64,000 bases of DNA. Origin: a bacterium (GTDB taxonomy: Bacteria; Patescibacteriota; Patescibacteriia; 2-12-FULL-60-25). The DNA lies in NCBI GenBank assembly GCA_021796435.1, contig JAJYXM010000016.1, forward strand, positions 750,625 through 814,624. Direction: 5' to 3'. Made by a program: the position numbers and the translations under genes. Shown piece after piece: positions 9,528-18,270 of this stretch (position 1 is the first letter of the stretch; the number at the start of each line of letters is the position of its first letter). The notes below the pieces were generated by a model. The model worked only from the letters and a program-made list of their open reading frames with translations. It was not told the DNA's origin and did not search any database.

Positions 9528-11290
9528 TAGGCCAAAAGCTGAAGAGGGACGATGTCTAAAATCGGCTGGAGCATCTCGACTGTCTTCGGTACTGCAATAA
9601 TTCCGTCGCTCATCGATCTCAAGTCCCCAGAATCCTCGTCAGTCAGACTGAATATCTTTCCGCCGCGTGCCTTCAATTCTTGGATATTGGACTTATTCTT
9701 TTCGAAGACAGAATCGACGGGAGCGATGACGACGCTAGGGAATGAAGAATCGACTAGGGCAATGGGCCCATGCTTCATCTCGCCGGAAGCATAGCCTTCG
9801 GCGTGGATATAGCTCACTTCTTTGAGTTTCAAAGCTCCCTCAAAGGCGATAGGGGCGTTGTATTTCCGTCCCAGATAGAACATGCCTTTGGCTCCTGATA
9901 TGCTGGCCGCAATCGGTTCCAAGGCCTGACGATTTGCCAGGATCGATTGGACCAAATCGGGGATACGTTGAAGCTCTAAGGCCAACTTTCGACCATACGA
10001 CATAGACATCTTGCGCTGCCGTCCCAGGAATAGGGTCAAGAGCGCAAAAACGGTCAATTGAGAGACAAAGGCTTTGGTCGAAGCTACGCCGATCTCTGGT
10101 CCGGCATGGTTGTAGACCCCTGCGTCAGTCTCGCGCGCGATGGTCGAACCGACTGCGTTGACGATCCCGAGCGTCAAAGCCCCTTTCATCTTAGCTTCAC
10201 GTATCGCAGCCAAGGTATCAGCCGTCTCACCCGACTGCGATACGGCCAGGACGGCTGTATTCTCGGTGATGATCGGTTGGCGATAACGGAATTCGCTGCC
10301 TAACTCGACTTCGACGGGGATGCCGGCGTTTTCCTCGATCATGTACTCTCCGACTTGTCCGGCATAATAAGCGCTGCCGCAGGCTACGATGATCAGACGG
10401 TCGATATGACGTAAACGCTCCGCTACATCACGCAGGCCGCCCAGTACCGCCAACCCGTTCTCGACATCAAGACGGCCGCGTAGGGAATTTCGGATGACTT
10501 CGGGCTGTTCCAGCATCTCTTTCAGCATGAAATGAGGCTGTCCATTCTTCTGCATGTCTTCGGCGGACCAATCCAGCTCTTCCGGGGATTTGTCTATCTT
10601 GGAATTATCCAAGGAGAAGATCCTGTAGCCGTCGCGCGAAAGTTCGGCCATCTCGCCGTCATCCAGAAAGATGACTTTGTGCGTATGCCCGAGGACGGCG
10701 CTGGCATCTGAGGCGACGAAGAATTCGTCCGTGCCGATGCCCAAAACGATCGGACTGCCCAAACGGGCAACAATCAGCTTATCGGGAGCTTCTGAGGAGA
10801 CGACCGCTATCCCATAGGTGCCTCGAATCTGCCGGAGGACGCTGCGGACCGCGGTCGATAGGTCGCAGGATTTTTTCTTTTGCTCCTCTTCGATCAAGTG
10901 CGGCAGGACCTCGGTATCGGTCTGTGATCTGAAAGTGTGGCCTCGAGATTCCAAAGATGCACGAAGTTCGGCGTAGTTCTCGATGATGCCGTTGTGTACG
11001 ACCGCAAGCCGCGCTCCACAGTCGGCGTGCGGATGGGCGTTACGTTCTTCGGGCGGGCCGTGCGTCGCCCAGCGCGTATGGGCAATACCGATAGTCCCAG
11101 CGATAGTCGAATCGCCCAGCGCTTTTTCGAGACTGCTTATCTTTCCCGGCGAACGAAAAACCGAGAGCTTTTTGTCATCGAGGATGCCGACTCCAGCTGA
11201 ATCATAGCCTCGATATTCCAGGCGCTTCAGCCCCTCTATCAGAATGGGCAAGGCGTCGCGTTTTCCGATGTAACCGATTATGCCACACAT
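9455..11290 (-). CDS. glmS: Glutamine--fructose-6-phosphate aminotransferase (isomerizing)
   Basis: GlmS makes glucosamine-6-phosphate, the first step towards UDP-GlcNAc for peptidoglycan. Seen: Cys2 nucleophile in MCGIIGYIG, the amidotransferase motifs EYRGYDSAGV and ARWATHGPP, two SIS sugar-isomerase domains (VACGSAYYAG, SQSGETADTL, and FYLGRKYNAPIAFEGALKLKE), and the C-terminus ending AKSVTVE. At 611 residues it is full length. Its 3' end overlaps the convergent racemase frame by 73 bases. No glmS ribozyme is evident upstream. Confidence 0.98.
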   Translation of the reverse strand: MCGIIGYIGKRDALPILIEGLKRLEYRGYDSAGVGILDDKKLSVFRSPGKISSLEKALGDSTIAGTIGIAHTRWATHGPPEERNAHPHADCGARLAVVHNGIIENYAELRASLESRGHTFRSQTDTEVLPHLIEEEQKKKSCDLSTAVRSVLRQIRGTYGIAVVSSEAPDKLIVARLGSPIVLGIGTDEFFVASDASAVLGHTHKVIFLDDGEMAELSRDGYRIFSLDNSKIDKSPEELDWSAEDMQKNGQPHFMLKEMLEQPEVIRNSLRGRLDVENGLAVLGGLRDVAERLRHIDRLIIVACGSAYYAGQVGEYMIEENAGIPVEVELGSEFRYRQPIITENTAVLAVSQSGETADTLAAIREAKMKGALTLGIVNAVGSTIARETDAGVYNHAGPEIGVASTKAFVSQLTVFALLTLFLGRQRKMSMSYGRKLALELQRIPDLVQSILANRQALEPIAASISGAKGMFYLGRKYNAPIAFEGALKLKEVSYIHAEGYASGEMKHGPIALVDSSFPSVVIAPVDSVFEKNKSNIQELKARGGKIFSLTDEDSGDLRSMSDGIIAVPKTVEMLQPILDIVPLQLLAYQVALTKGFDPDKPRNLAKSVTVE

Positions 11291-11340
11291 AGGTTTAAAG
11301 CATCTCGTCTGCGTTCAAAAAGCGCAAGGAGATGCACGAA

Positions 11341-11372
11341 ACCCCGCACATCCGAGAACTGGACGGCGGGGT
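11341..11372 (-). terminator. Hairpin after the Gly/Ala/Ser-rich lipoprotein gene
   Basis: ACCCCGC (11341-11347) and GCGGGGT (11366-11372) are inverted repeats. On the minus strand the stem is followed by TTCGT, a weak T tract. It lies between the stop of the lipoprotein gene and the start of glmS. Confidence 0.55.
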
Positions 11373-11385
11373 CGTTAGGAGGGGA

Positions 11386-12870
11386 TCATGGAACGGTCAA
11401 CGTGGTGACCGGGTCGATGGAGAAGTATCCGAAGTCGATCTGGAAGTCGTTGGTGTAGTCCGTCGAGCCGAGGATCGACGGGTCGTGGTCGGCACCTTCG
11501 GACAAGTCGGTCCAGATGACCGTTCCGATCGTATCGCTGCCGTTGATGCGCAGCGTGTAGTTGCCGTAGCTCATGGGCCCGAGCTGGCCCGTGACGACAC
11601 CCTGGTTGAGGCTCTGCCAGTAGTACGTCTCGAGCGTGTCGCCGGAAGACGTGCCCCAGGGCACAGCCTTGACCTGGTAGTAGGCATCAGCATCGAGTGC
11701 TTCTTCCTTCAGGAACTCGACGTTGACCGTGGCTCCGTCGTCCTGCGGCAGGACGTGCGTCAGAGCGCCGTGGACCATATCGTCGTAGATACTGATCGCG
11801 ACTTGGTCGGAAGGCACGACTTGGCACGTCGAGAAGTCCCAATTGCACCGCTCGAGCTTGAAGCCCGTCACCGTAAAGTCGCCATGCTTCTCGAGGTAGA
11901 TCTCGAGATGGCGCAGACCGACTTTGTGGTATACGCCGACGCGGACGCGGTGGATGACATTCTCGGCGCCTTCGATGAGCAGCGGCAGAGGTACGTCGAC
12001 CTGTGAGAAGTACGGCATGCCGGCGCGCAAGGTCATGGGGTTGCCAGCGAGCGACAACGGCAGAGTCTTCTGATATTTTCCGTCGGTAGAGGTGACCGTG
12101 AGCTCCTTGAGCTCGAGAATAGGCGTGTGCCCAGAACGCGCCACGCCATGGAGTACACCCCCTGCCACAGACCAAGGTTGAGGCTCGGCGATCTGCGCAG
12201 AGATCCAGTTCAGGTGGCTTCCACCTGGGTCGAGCACAATGTCGTAACTCGTCGGGGTCATGTACCAGCATCCGTCGGGGGAGGAGGCGTCGGCCGAGAC
12301 GAACTCATTGCTCGCCCAGAAGATGCCGGCTCCGAGGAAATCAGCAGCATCACCGCCGGGGTCGGTCTGACAGACCTTCGCAGAAGTGACTCTGACGGGC
12401 ACTGAATCGGGATCGTTGACGAAGAGTGCCTCGACCAACCCGATCTTCGCTCCGAAGATCAGGCAGTTGCTGCACGGCGTCGGGACGATGAAGTCAGAGG
12501 CCGGATTTTCGTAACCCAGCTCGGCGTGGAAAGAGATCGGGTTGTACCCGCTCGACCCCGCTGATCCAGCCTCGCCGGCCTGCCCAGCAGCACCTCCGTC
12601 CGAGGACGTACCGCCAACTCCAGCGAAGCCCGCAGCACCGCCTGCGTCGACTTCTACGCCGGCTGCCCCAGCTGATCCAGCCTCGCCGGACGAACCGCCG
12701 AAGCCACCAGAGCCAGCCTGACTCGACGTACCAGCAGAACCGGCTTGGCCCCCGAAATCTGAGCTTGCACCTGACGAGCCGGACGAACCGTAGTAGTTCT
12801 TCGTCTCGTATGAACAAGCAGAAGCGAGGAGGGCGATGAAGCTGACCAGCGAAACTACTGATTTACGCAT
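11386..12870 (-). CDS. Secreted lipoprotein with long Gly/Ala/Ser-rich linker
   Basis: The N-terminus is a lipoprotein signal peptide with lipobox LLASAC (Cys19), so the protein is exported and lipid-anchored. Residues about 28-110 are a low-complexity linker of GSAG/GGAAG/AGSAG repeats. The remaining roughly 380 residues are rich in Asp, Thr and aromatics, contain paired cysteines (CSNCLIFG, CNWDFSTC), and look like an extracellular beta-rich domain. No family is recognised. It has its own promoter (TTGACT-17-TATTTT) and 3' hairpin. The GC-rich linker contrasts with neighbouring genes. Confidence 0.85.
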   Translation of the reverse strand: MRKSVVSLVSFIALLASACSYETKNYYGSSGSSGASSDFGGQAGSAGTSSQAGSGGFGGSSGEAGSAGAAGVEVDAGGAAGFAGVGGTSSDGGAAGQAGEAGSAGSSGYNPISFHAELGYENPASDFIVPTPCSNCLIFGAKIGLVEALFVNDPDSVPVRVTSAKVCQTDPGGDAADFLGAGIFWASNEFVSADASSPDGCWYMTPTSYDIVLDPGGSHLNWISAQIAEPQPWSVAGGVLHGVARSGHTPILELKELTVTSTDGKYQKTLPLSLAGNPMTLRAGMPYFSQVDVPLPLLIEGAENVIHRVRVGVYHKVGLRHLEIYLEKHGDFTVTGFKLERCNWDFSTCQVVPSDQVAISIYDDMVHGALTHVLPQDDGATVNVEFLKEEALDADAYYQVKAVPWGTSSGDTLETYYWQSLNQGVVTGQLGPMSYGNYTLRINGSDTIGTVIWTDLSEGADHDPSILGSTDYTNDFQIDFGYFSIDPVTTLTVP

Positions 12871-12937
12871 CAGTTTCTCCTTGTGAAGAACGACGTTGAT
12901 ATTTTACATCTCCGGCAGAATCCGAAAATGATTAGCG

Positions 12938-12966
12938 AAAATAACATAAAAATGCGAAAAAGTCAA
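12938..12966 (-). promoter_or_regulatory. Sigma70-type promoter of the lipoprotein gene
   Basis: Read on the minus strand: TTGACT (12966-12961), 17-base spacer, TATTTT (12943-12938). It lies about 70 bases upstream of the lipoprotein ATG. Confidence 0.7.
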
Positions 12967-13021
12967 GACTTTGGGCTGGTTTTTCCAAAAAGTAAAATAA
13001 ACTGCTTCTTGTTTAAGCAGA

Positions 13022-13050
13022 TGGACAAAACCCTCAAAACCGCGTAATCT
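13022..13050 (+). promoter_or_regulatory. Promoter of gltX, giving a near-leaderless transcript
   Basis: TGGACA (13022-13027), 17-base spacer, TAATCT (13045-13050). The predicted start is about 13057, only about 3 bases before the gltX ATG, and no ribosome binding site fits in that space. Confidence 0.6.
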
Positions 13051-13059
13051 AAGCGCAAT

Positions 13060-14547
13060 ATGACAGACAAAGTGCGAGTGCGTTTTGCTCCAAGTCCGAC
13101 TGGTTTTTTGCATATCGGAAGCTTGAGGACAGCTTTATATAACGAGCTGTTGGCTAAACATACAGGCGGGACATTTATTTTGCGGGTCGAAGATACAGAC
13201 CAGACGAGGCTCGTCGAAGGCGGCATAGAGAATATCGTCCATACGATGAAAGCGATGGACTTGGAGGCTGACGAGGGGATTTATCTGAATGATAAAGGAG
13301 AAGTCGCGGAAAGAGGTGAATTCGGGCCATATCTGCAGACCAAGAGGAAAGATAAACATACTGCTTACGCCAAACAACTGATCGAAATGGACAAGGCGTA
13401 TTATTGCTTTTGTTCGGCGGAACGATTGGAGGGCTTGAGACGGGAACAGCAGGCCACGGGAAGACCGACGATGTACGATGGCAAATGCCGCGCGGTTCCT
13501 CGAGAAGAGGCGGAAAAACGTATCGAAAACGGTGAAAAATTCGTCATAAGGCTTAAACTACCTAAGCAGGGGACCATCACGGCCTGGGACGTCATCCGTG
13601 ATGACATAACATTCGACTGGGCATTGATCGATGATCAGATCATCATAAAATCAGACGGTTTGCCTACTTATCACCTAGCAGCCACCTGCGACGACCATGA
13701 CATGGAAATCACACACGTGATCAGGGGTGAGGACTGGTTACCTTCGCTACCCAAACATCTGTTCATCTTCGAATCTTTCGGCTGGCAAGCACCAAAATAT
13801 GCGCACTTACCGCTTTTGTTGAATGCAGATCACTCTAAGCTCTCAAAGAGACAGAACGACGTCGCAGTAGAGGATTACCTGAAAAAAGGCTATTTGCCTC
13901 AAGCCATACTGAACTTCGTAGCTCTCTTGGGTTGGAACCCGACGGGTGACCGGGAACTTTACTCGCATGAAGAATTGATTCAGATGTTCGATTTGGCCAA
14001 AGTCAATAAGGCCGGTGCCGTATTCAATCTGGAGAAGTTGGATTGGATGAATGAACACTATTTGAGGTCAATATCGGAAGACGAATACTTGTCATTGGTC
14101 TATCCGTACGTAAAAGACGTGAATGATGACCACAATTTCGTCGATAGGGCACTCCTCTTGGTCCGTGATCGGGTTACCTTGCCGAGCCAAGCCTTAGAAT
14201 TGACTGCTAGCATCTTGAAGGAAAATGTCGATTATTCCAGTGCAAACATCGCTTGGAAAACGCAGCCAAAAGAAGAAGCGATTGAAAGACTGGAGGCTGT
14301 GAAATCCATCCTGTCCGAAATATCAGAACAGGACTTCTGTAAACGAAATGCACGTGCCGAACACGAACAAAGCATAAAAAAGTTGATCACCGAGAAAGGG
14401 TGGAGCAACGGAGACACGCTTTGGCCGTTACGTGTCGCGTTATCAGGGCAGGATAAATCTCCCAGTCCTTTCGAACTTTTGGAGGTCCTGGGCAAAAAAC
14501 GCAGCTTGGCTCGGATAGATAGCGCCATAAGGCACTTATCCACCTAG
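13060..14547 (+). CDS. gltX: Glutamyl-tRNA synthetase
   Basis: A class I aminoacyl-tRNA synthetase that charges tRNA-Glu, and in many bacteria lacking GlnRS also tRNA-Gln. Seen: the HIGH-type motif in APSPTGFLHIGSLRTALYN, FILRVEDTDQTR, the glutamate-binding region PTYHLAATCDDHDMEITHVIRGEDWLPS, and the KMSKS-type loop SKLSKRQ. At 495 residues it is full length. A good promoter sits right at the ATG, so the message is probably leaderless. It is followed by an M23 peptidase gene after 56 bases. Confidence 0.97.
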   Translation: MTDKVRVRFAPSPTGFLHIGSLRTALYNELLAKHTGGTFILRVEDTDQTRLVEGGIENIVHTMKAMDLEADEGIYLNDKGEVAERGEFGPYLQTKRKDKHTAYAKQLIEMDKAYYCFCSAERLEGLRREQQATGRPTMYDGKCRAVPREEAEKRIENGEKFVIRLKLPKQGTITAWDVIRDDITFDWALIDDQIIIKSDGLPTYHLAATCDDHDMEITHVIRGEDWLPSLPKHLFIFESFGWQAPKYAHLPLLLNADHSKLSKRQNDVAVEDYLKKGYLPQAILNFVALLGWNPTGDRELYSHEELIQMFDLAKVNKAGAVFNLEKLDWMNEHYLRSISEDEYLSLVYPYVKDVNDDHNFVDRALLLVRDRVTLPSQALELTASILKENVDYSSANIAWKTQPKEEAIERLEAVKSILSEISEQDFCKRNARAEHEQSIKKLITEKGWSNGDTLWPLRVALSGQDKSPSPFELLEVLGKKRSLARIDSAIRHLST

Positions 14548-14603
14548 ACTGACAGACGCAAAAAAGGCATAATCAAGTTGGATCATGGATCAATGTTTTT
14601 AAG

Positions 14604-15890
14604 ATGCTGAAAATAAACAAAAATACAACAAAAACTTTTAAAAAGTTAGCCACCGTATCGATAGCTTCGTTGCTGGTGTTTTATCCGTTGCAAAAAGGTC
14701 TGACACAAAGCCCTTCTGACGACGTGTTGGAATCAAAACAACAGGTGGATGCACTGAATTCGGAAATCAACAAGAAACAATCCAGAGTCAAGGAATTACA
14801 GAGCCTGGTAGGTACATACAGCTCTAAGATAAACGAAGAGGAGCAGGCTAAGGCATCTTTGGCGAATGACCTCGTATTATTGGATAACAGGATCATCAAA
14901 AAAGAGCTGGATATAGAGCAAACCAAGGTCGAATTAGACCTGACTACGTTGGAGATCAAATCATTGGAACAGAAGATCACGGAGCACGGAAAGCGGATCG
15001 ATCGGCAAAAAGGCTATGCAGCCGAACTTTTACGCAATATCCGCAAATCTGACGACGTGCCGTCGTACGAGGTGCTGCTGAGCAAACCCTCGCTGTCTTC
15101 CTTTTTCGACCGGGTAGAGGAACAAAAGACGCTAGGCGACAAACTGAATCAAGCTCTGCAGGACGTAAAAGAAAGCAAGAAGGAGTTGGAGGACGCAAAA
15201 ACAGATAGGGATGCCAAGAAAACTGCTCTTGAAGGCAAAAAGAAGCGACTGAAGGAAGAAGAGATGGCCTTAGCCGCAGAACGCAACTTCAAGACGTCGT
15301 TGATCGCCGAAACGCAAAACAAACAGTCGGAATACGAAAAAGTGGTCTATGAACTGCAGCAACAACAACAGATGACGGCAGAAGACATCGATACCCTGCA
15401 GACAAGGCTTAAGGATACCTTAAATAGCGTAGATGAAGCCTTGGCCAGGGGAGACGTGCTGCTGAATTGGCCTCTAAAGACGGATCTCGTCGTGACCGCA
15501 ACGTTCCATGATCCGAACTATCCGTTCCGTAATCGTTTTCCGCATCCTGGTATCGATTTACGGGCGAAAGTCGGGACTCCCATATATGCGGCAGCTGGAG
15601 GCTATGTCGCTTGGACCAAAACAGGTTCAGCCTACGGTAACTATCTGATGATCGTGCATCCGGGGAGCATAGCCACAATCTACGCGCATTTATCTAAATT
15701 CGTAGCCAAGGCTGACACCTATGTACAGCGCGGAGAGCTCATCGGCTACTCTGGCGGAATGCCGGGTCAACAAGGCGCCGGCCTTTCGACAGGTCCACAT
15801 CTACATTTTGAAGTCAGACAGAACGGGATACCGGTCAATCCGGAGAATTTCACTCCGACTTTGGATTCTGATGCTTACCAGAACTATTAA
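14604..15890 (+). CDS. Murein hydrolase activator-like M23 peptidase
   Basis: This exported protein resembles EnvC/NlpD-type factors. Residues about 12-35 are a signal peptide or membrane anchor (LATVSIASLLVFYPL). Residues about 40-270 are a long coiled coil rich in Lys, Glu, Leu and Gln. The C-terminal M23 (LytM) domain keeps the zinc-site residues His314 and Asp318 in HPGIDL and His399/His401 in GPHLHFEV, so it is probably active on peptidoglycan cross-links rather than only an activator. The 428 residues are normal. Confidence 0.93.
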   Translation: MLKINKNTTKTFKKLATVSIASLLVFYPLQKGLTQSPSDDVLESKQQVDALNSEINKKQSRVKELQSLVGTYSSKINEEEQAKASLANDLVLLDNRIIKKELDIEQTKVELDLTTLEIKSLEQKITEHGKRIDRQKGYAAELLRNIRKSDDVPSYEVLLSKPSLSSFFDRVEEQKTLGDKLNQALQDVKESKKELEDAKTDRDAKKTALEGKKKRLKEEEMALAAERNFKTSLIAETQNKQSEYEKVVYELQQQQQMTAEDIDTLQTRLKDTLNSVDEALARGDVLLNWPLKTDLVVTATFHDPNYPFRNRFPHPGIDLRAKVGTPIYAAAGGYVAWTKTGSAYGNYLMIVHPGSIATIYAHLSKFVAKADTYVQRGELIGYSGGMPGQQGAGLSTGPHLHFEVRQNGIPVNPENFTPTLDSDAYQNY

Positions 15891-15893
15891 GTC

Positions 15894-15955
15894 GTCATCC
15901 CGGGCTTAGACCCGGGATCTTTGCTCCAGAGCCCCGACTAGTTGGCCGGGATGAC
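15894..15955. repeat. Palindromic repeat copy 1 (GTCATCCCGG family)
   Basis: It starts GTCATCCCGGGCTTAGACCC and ends GGCCGGGATGAC, with two stem units. It begins 4 bases after the M23 gene stop and covers the last codons and stop of dusB, which is read on the other strand. See the related copies at 19493, 45900, 51971 and 52962. Confidence 0.9.
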
Positions 15956-16936
15956 GTGAGATAAAACGTCCTCAAGCTCAAGATAAGTCGAGACCCTGAC
16001 TAGAGCGGAACGCAAAGCAACGAAATCAATTTCGGGATATCTGTCGTGGAGTTCTTTTTTGAAATAATAGGGGAAATGCTTACGTAGTTTGACCAAACCG
16101 CCTTCGCCGTAGCGTTCGATCTGGTAGTGGGCGTGACGTAACACGGTAGAGATGCGATCTTCCAGCGTAGGGGCAGGCCTCGTGCCTGCCCAGGCGAACG
16201 CAGGGGTCGCCCCTACAGAATCAGCGATTTCATTGAATATCCACGGATTCCCCAAGGCCCCGCGTCCGAGCATGACGCCGTCCGCACCGGTCATTTCCAA
16301 TGCTCGTTTTGCGCCAGCCCCATCAACGACGTCACCATTCAGGATCACGGGGATGGAGACAGCTGCTTTAGCCTGACCGATCCGTGTCCAGTTGGAGACT
16401 CCGGAATAGCCCTGTTCCTTTGTCCTGCCGTGGATGGTCAGCAGATCCGAACCGGCATCCTCGAGGACTTTCGCGAAAGTCAGGATTTCATCATCTTTCG
16501 ACCATCCGAGCCGAGTCTTCACGCTGACCGGAGTTTTTACGGCACCTTTGATCGCCTTGACGATATCAGCCGCGCGTTCCGGGTCGCGCATGAGCGAAGA
16601 ACCGTCGAAATTCTCTGTTATCTTCCTTACCGGACAACCCATGTTGATGTCTATGCCGTCCGGCTGGAACATTTCCTCGATGATACGGGCAGCTTCAGCC
16701 AAGCGCGCTGGGTCGTTGCCAAAAAGCTGTTGGATGACAGGACGCTCGAATTCGCTGATTTCGGTCATGGCTCGGGTCTTCAAATTGCCCCGTACGATAG
16801 CTTCTGCCGAGACCATTTCGCGCCAGATATAAGGGACTCCGATCTCTTTGCAGATACGGCAAAACGGCTGATCAGTCATGTCAGCCATCGGTGCAAGTGC
16901 GATTATAGGTTTAGGGACTTTTTTCCAATCAAGCAT
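15938..16936 (-). CDS. dusB: tRNA-dihydrouridine synthase
   Basis: A flavin-dependent enzyme that reduces uridine in the tRNA D-loop. Seen: PIIALAPMADMTDQPFCRICKEIG, INMGCPVRKITENFDGSSLMRDP with the catalytic Cys, VSVKTRLGW, TIHGRTKEQGYSG, PVILNGDVVDG and DGVMLGRGALGNPWIF. The start is set at 16936 (MLDWKKVPK), 7 bases after a TATTTT -10 box. A longer frame upstream lacks family similarity. Residues about 241-257 (GATPAFAWAGTRPAPT) come from an inserted palindrome, and the last residues HVIPAN plus the stop come from another repeat. Confidence 0.94.
   Translation of the reverse strand: MLDWKKVPKPIIALAPMADMTDQPFCRICKEIGVPYIWREMVSAEAIVRGNLKTRAMTEISEFERPVIQQLFGNDPARLAEAARIIEEMFQPDGIDINMGCPVRKITENFDGSSLMRDPERAADIVKAIKGAVKTPVSVKTRLGWSKDDEILTFAKVLEDAGSDLLTIHGRTKEQGYSGVSNWTRIGQAKAAVSIPVILNGDVVDGAGAKRALEMTGADGVMLGRGALGNPWIFNEIADSVGATPAFAWAGTRPAPTLEDRISTVLRHAHYQIERYGEGGLVKLRKHFPYYFKKELHDRYPEIDFVALRSALVRVSTYLELEDVLSHVIPAN
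16167..16216. repeat. Palindromic element inserted in frame in dusB
   Basis: The ends GTAGGGGC (16167-16174) and GCCCCTAC (16209-16216) are perfect inverted repeats. The centre holds a second palindrome (GGGCAGGC..GCCTGCCC). It encodes GATPAFAWAGTRPAPT on the dusB strand, between the conserved NPWIF segment and the C-terminal helices, a surface loop in this family. Confidence 0.85.
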
Positions 16937-16943
16937 GCTGCGG

Positions 16944-16972
16944 AAAATAACAGACAATGCTGATAATTTCAA
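16944..16972 (-). promoter_or_regulatory. Promoter of dusB (leaderless)
   Basis: Minus strand: TTGAAA (16972-16967), 17-base spacer, TATTTT (16949-16944), then 7 bases to the dusB ATG. The predicted start coincides with the ATG. Confidence 0.65.
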
Positions 16973-16979
16973 TGGCGAA

Positions 16980-17003
16980 GCCCTCGACATAGAAGCCGAG
17001 GGC
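16980..17003 (-). terminator. 3' hairpin of the 17.0-17.5 kb gene
   Basis: GCCCTCG (16980-16986) and CGAGGGC (16997-17003), 10-base loop. It follows the stop of the minus-strand gene by about 15 bases. The T tract is poor. Confidence 0.5.
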
Positions 17004-17017
17004 GTAACATGGAGGAG

Positions 17018-17494
17018 TCACAGTTTGGAGCAGGCTGACAGGATCGAGTCGAAGTCGGGCGAAAGGTCGGGTGCAGAACTGCCCAGATTCAGCCGTGCAG
17101 GCACCTTCACGTGTAGACCTGCGATCCAGACGGAGCTTCTTACCTTCTTCGTGAACCCGATGATGCCAAGGTAGCCCTGTTCGACCAGACCGGCGGCGAG
17201 ATCACGATATTCGGTACAGGCAGCTTGAGGGTGGTGGACCTCAAAGACCACTTTGTCGATCCTGTCTCGGGAGACGAACAGCCTGCACAATCCGGGCGGG
17301 CTGTCTGCGCGATGGATCGAAATCCCTGAATCGGCGATCATGAGCACGTTAAGTGATGCCGCTCCCGATGCGAGCGGAACCTCCGGCGAGATGAGATAGC
17401 CGCTGATCCCAGACCAGTCGTCCGGGACGCTGCGGATAATGGTGTGTAGACGGTGCACTTCGCTCAGTAGGGGAAAACGAATGTACTTTTCCAT
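17018..17494 (-). CDS. Hypothetical protein, 158 residues
   Basis: The start is set at the ATG at 17494 (MEKYIRFPLLSEVHRLH) because GGTGGAG sits 3 bases upstream. A TTG six codons earlier is the only alternative. The product is soluble, with no signal peptide, and has alternating hydrophobic strands (SLNVLMIAD, RIDKVVFEVHHP, GYLGIIGFTKK). No family is recognised. It is flanked by its own 3' hairpin and by that of the next gene, so it is a single transcription unit of the GC-richer gene class. Confidence 0.65.
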   Translation of the reverse strand: MEKYIRFPLLSEVHRLHTIIRSVPDDWSGISGYLISPEVPLASGAASLNVLMIADSGISIHRADSPPGLCRLFVSRDRIDKVVFEVHHPQAACTEYRDLAAGLVEQGYLGIIGFTKKVRSSVWIAGLHVKVPARLNLGSSAPDLSPDFDSILSACSKL

Positions 17495-17560
17495 TGACTC
17501 CACCTCTCGCAAAGCCTACTCAATCCAGACTACCATGTCACAGCAATGACTATACAGCAA

Positions 17561-17586
17561 CACCCCGAGCGTGAAGCATCGGGGTG
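17561..17586 (-). terminator. 3' hairpin of the 17.6-18.2 kb gene
   Basis: CACCCCGA (17561-17568) and TCGGGGTG (17579-17586), 10-base loop. On the minus strand it is followed by TTGCTGTATA. It lies 35 bases past the stop. Confidence 0.6.
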
Positions 17587-17620
17587 GTGAGTGGAGCGGA
17601 GGAGGAACTGAGGCGAGACT

Positions 17621-18238
17621 TCAGCTTATGAAGGCCGGGGGGACGATCTCGGGGCGGACCAGCAAGTCGTGATCGATTACGACAAGTTTCATCTTGCGAC
17701 AGGCATCGATGATGGGCTGCTGGCGCCCCCAGGGATTGTCTGCATGACGGTCGTCACCAGAGAAGATGATGTGCGGCGGATTGGTCAACTTCTGACCGAG
17801 GCGCCGTCCTTCAGTGACCTCAAAGAACACGTTGCAGCGTTCGAGGCGCGGGAATGTGCCGAACTGCAGGTGGAGCGCACCGGTGTAGCCTCGCATGAGG
17901 TGCTCGGCGATAGCGCGCAGAAAACCCTCGTCGCCGATCATGTAACCGGCGATGAGCCCGACGTCCCGGAAAGCCAGGAAGTCCGGCAACTTGCGCTCAA
18001 AGATGAGACCGTAGGCGTCGTAGGAACGGTCGGCCTTTCCGATGGGTGCGCGTGCGGCGATGGTGTGTCCACGGCCGAAGATGTGCCCGGTGTTGATGGC
18101 TACCTGGCCAGCCTCGATCAGTTCGCGAGGCGCGTTGAGGACGCCGTTCAGACAAATCTGCTCGGGCGGGATAGCCCGAACGATCTCGGCCCTGATTTCA
18201 CGATTCATCTGCGGGAGTTCAAATGCCAGTTCGATCAT
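17621..18238 (-). CDS. Hypothetical protein, 205 residues
   Basis: The start at 18238 (MIELAFELPQMNREIRAEIV) has a strong binding site, GGAGGAAG, 5 bases upstream. A longer frame would overlap the pilin-like gene. The protein is soluble and mixed alpha/beta. Notable segments are GHIFGRGHTIAARAPIGKADRSYDAYGLIFERKL and PHIIFSGDDRHADNPWGRQ. No family is recognised. Promoter and 3' hairpin are its own. Confidence 0.65.
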   Translation of the reverse strand: MIELAFELPQMNREIRAEIVRAIPPEQICLNGVLNAPRELIEAGQVAINTGHIFGRGHTIAARAPIGKADRSYDAYGLIFERKLPDFLAFRDVGLIAGYMIGDEGFLRAIAEHLMRGYTGALHLQFGTFPRLERCNVFFEVTEGRRLGQKLTNPPHIIFSGDDRHADNPWGRQQPIIDACRKMKLVVIDHDLLVRPEIVPPAFIS

Positions 18239-18270
18239 TCCGTCTTCCTCCGAAAAAAGGAACGCGCGTG

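Noticed and set aside
9291-11291. glmS ribozyme upstream of glmS
   Set aside because: The region upstream of the glmS start (above 11291) is short and ends at the lipoprotein terminator. No ribozyme-like core was seen.
11332-12006. 224-residue plus-strand frame opposite the Gly/Ala/Ser-rich lipoprotein
   Set aside because: Low-complexity Val/Asp/Arg composition, no binding site, and the opposite strand encodes a clear lipoprotein.
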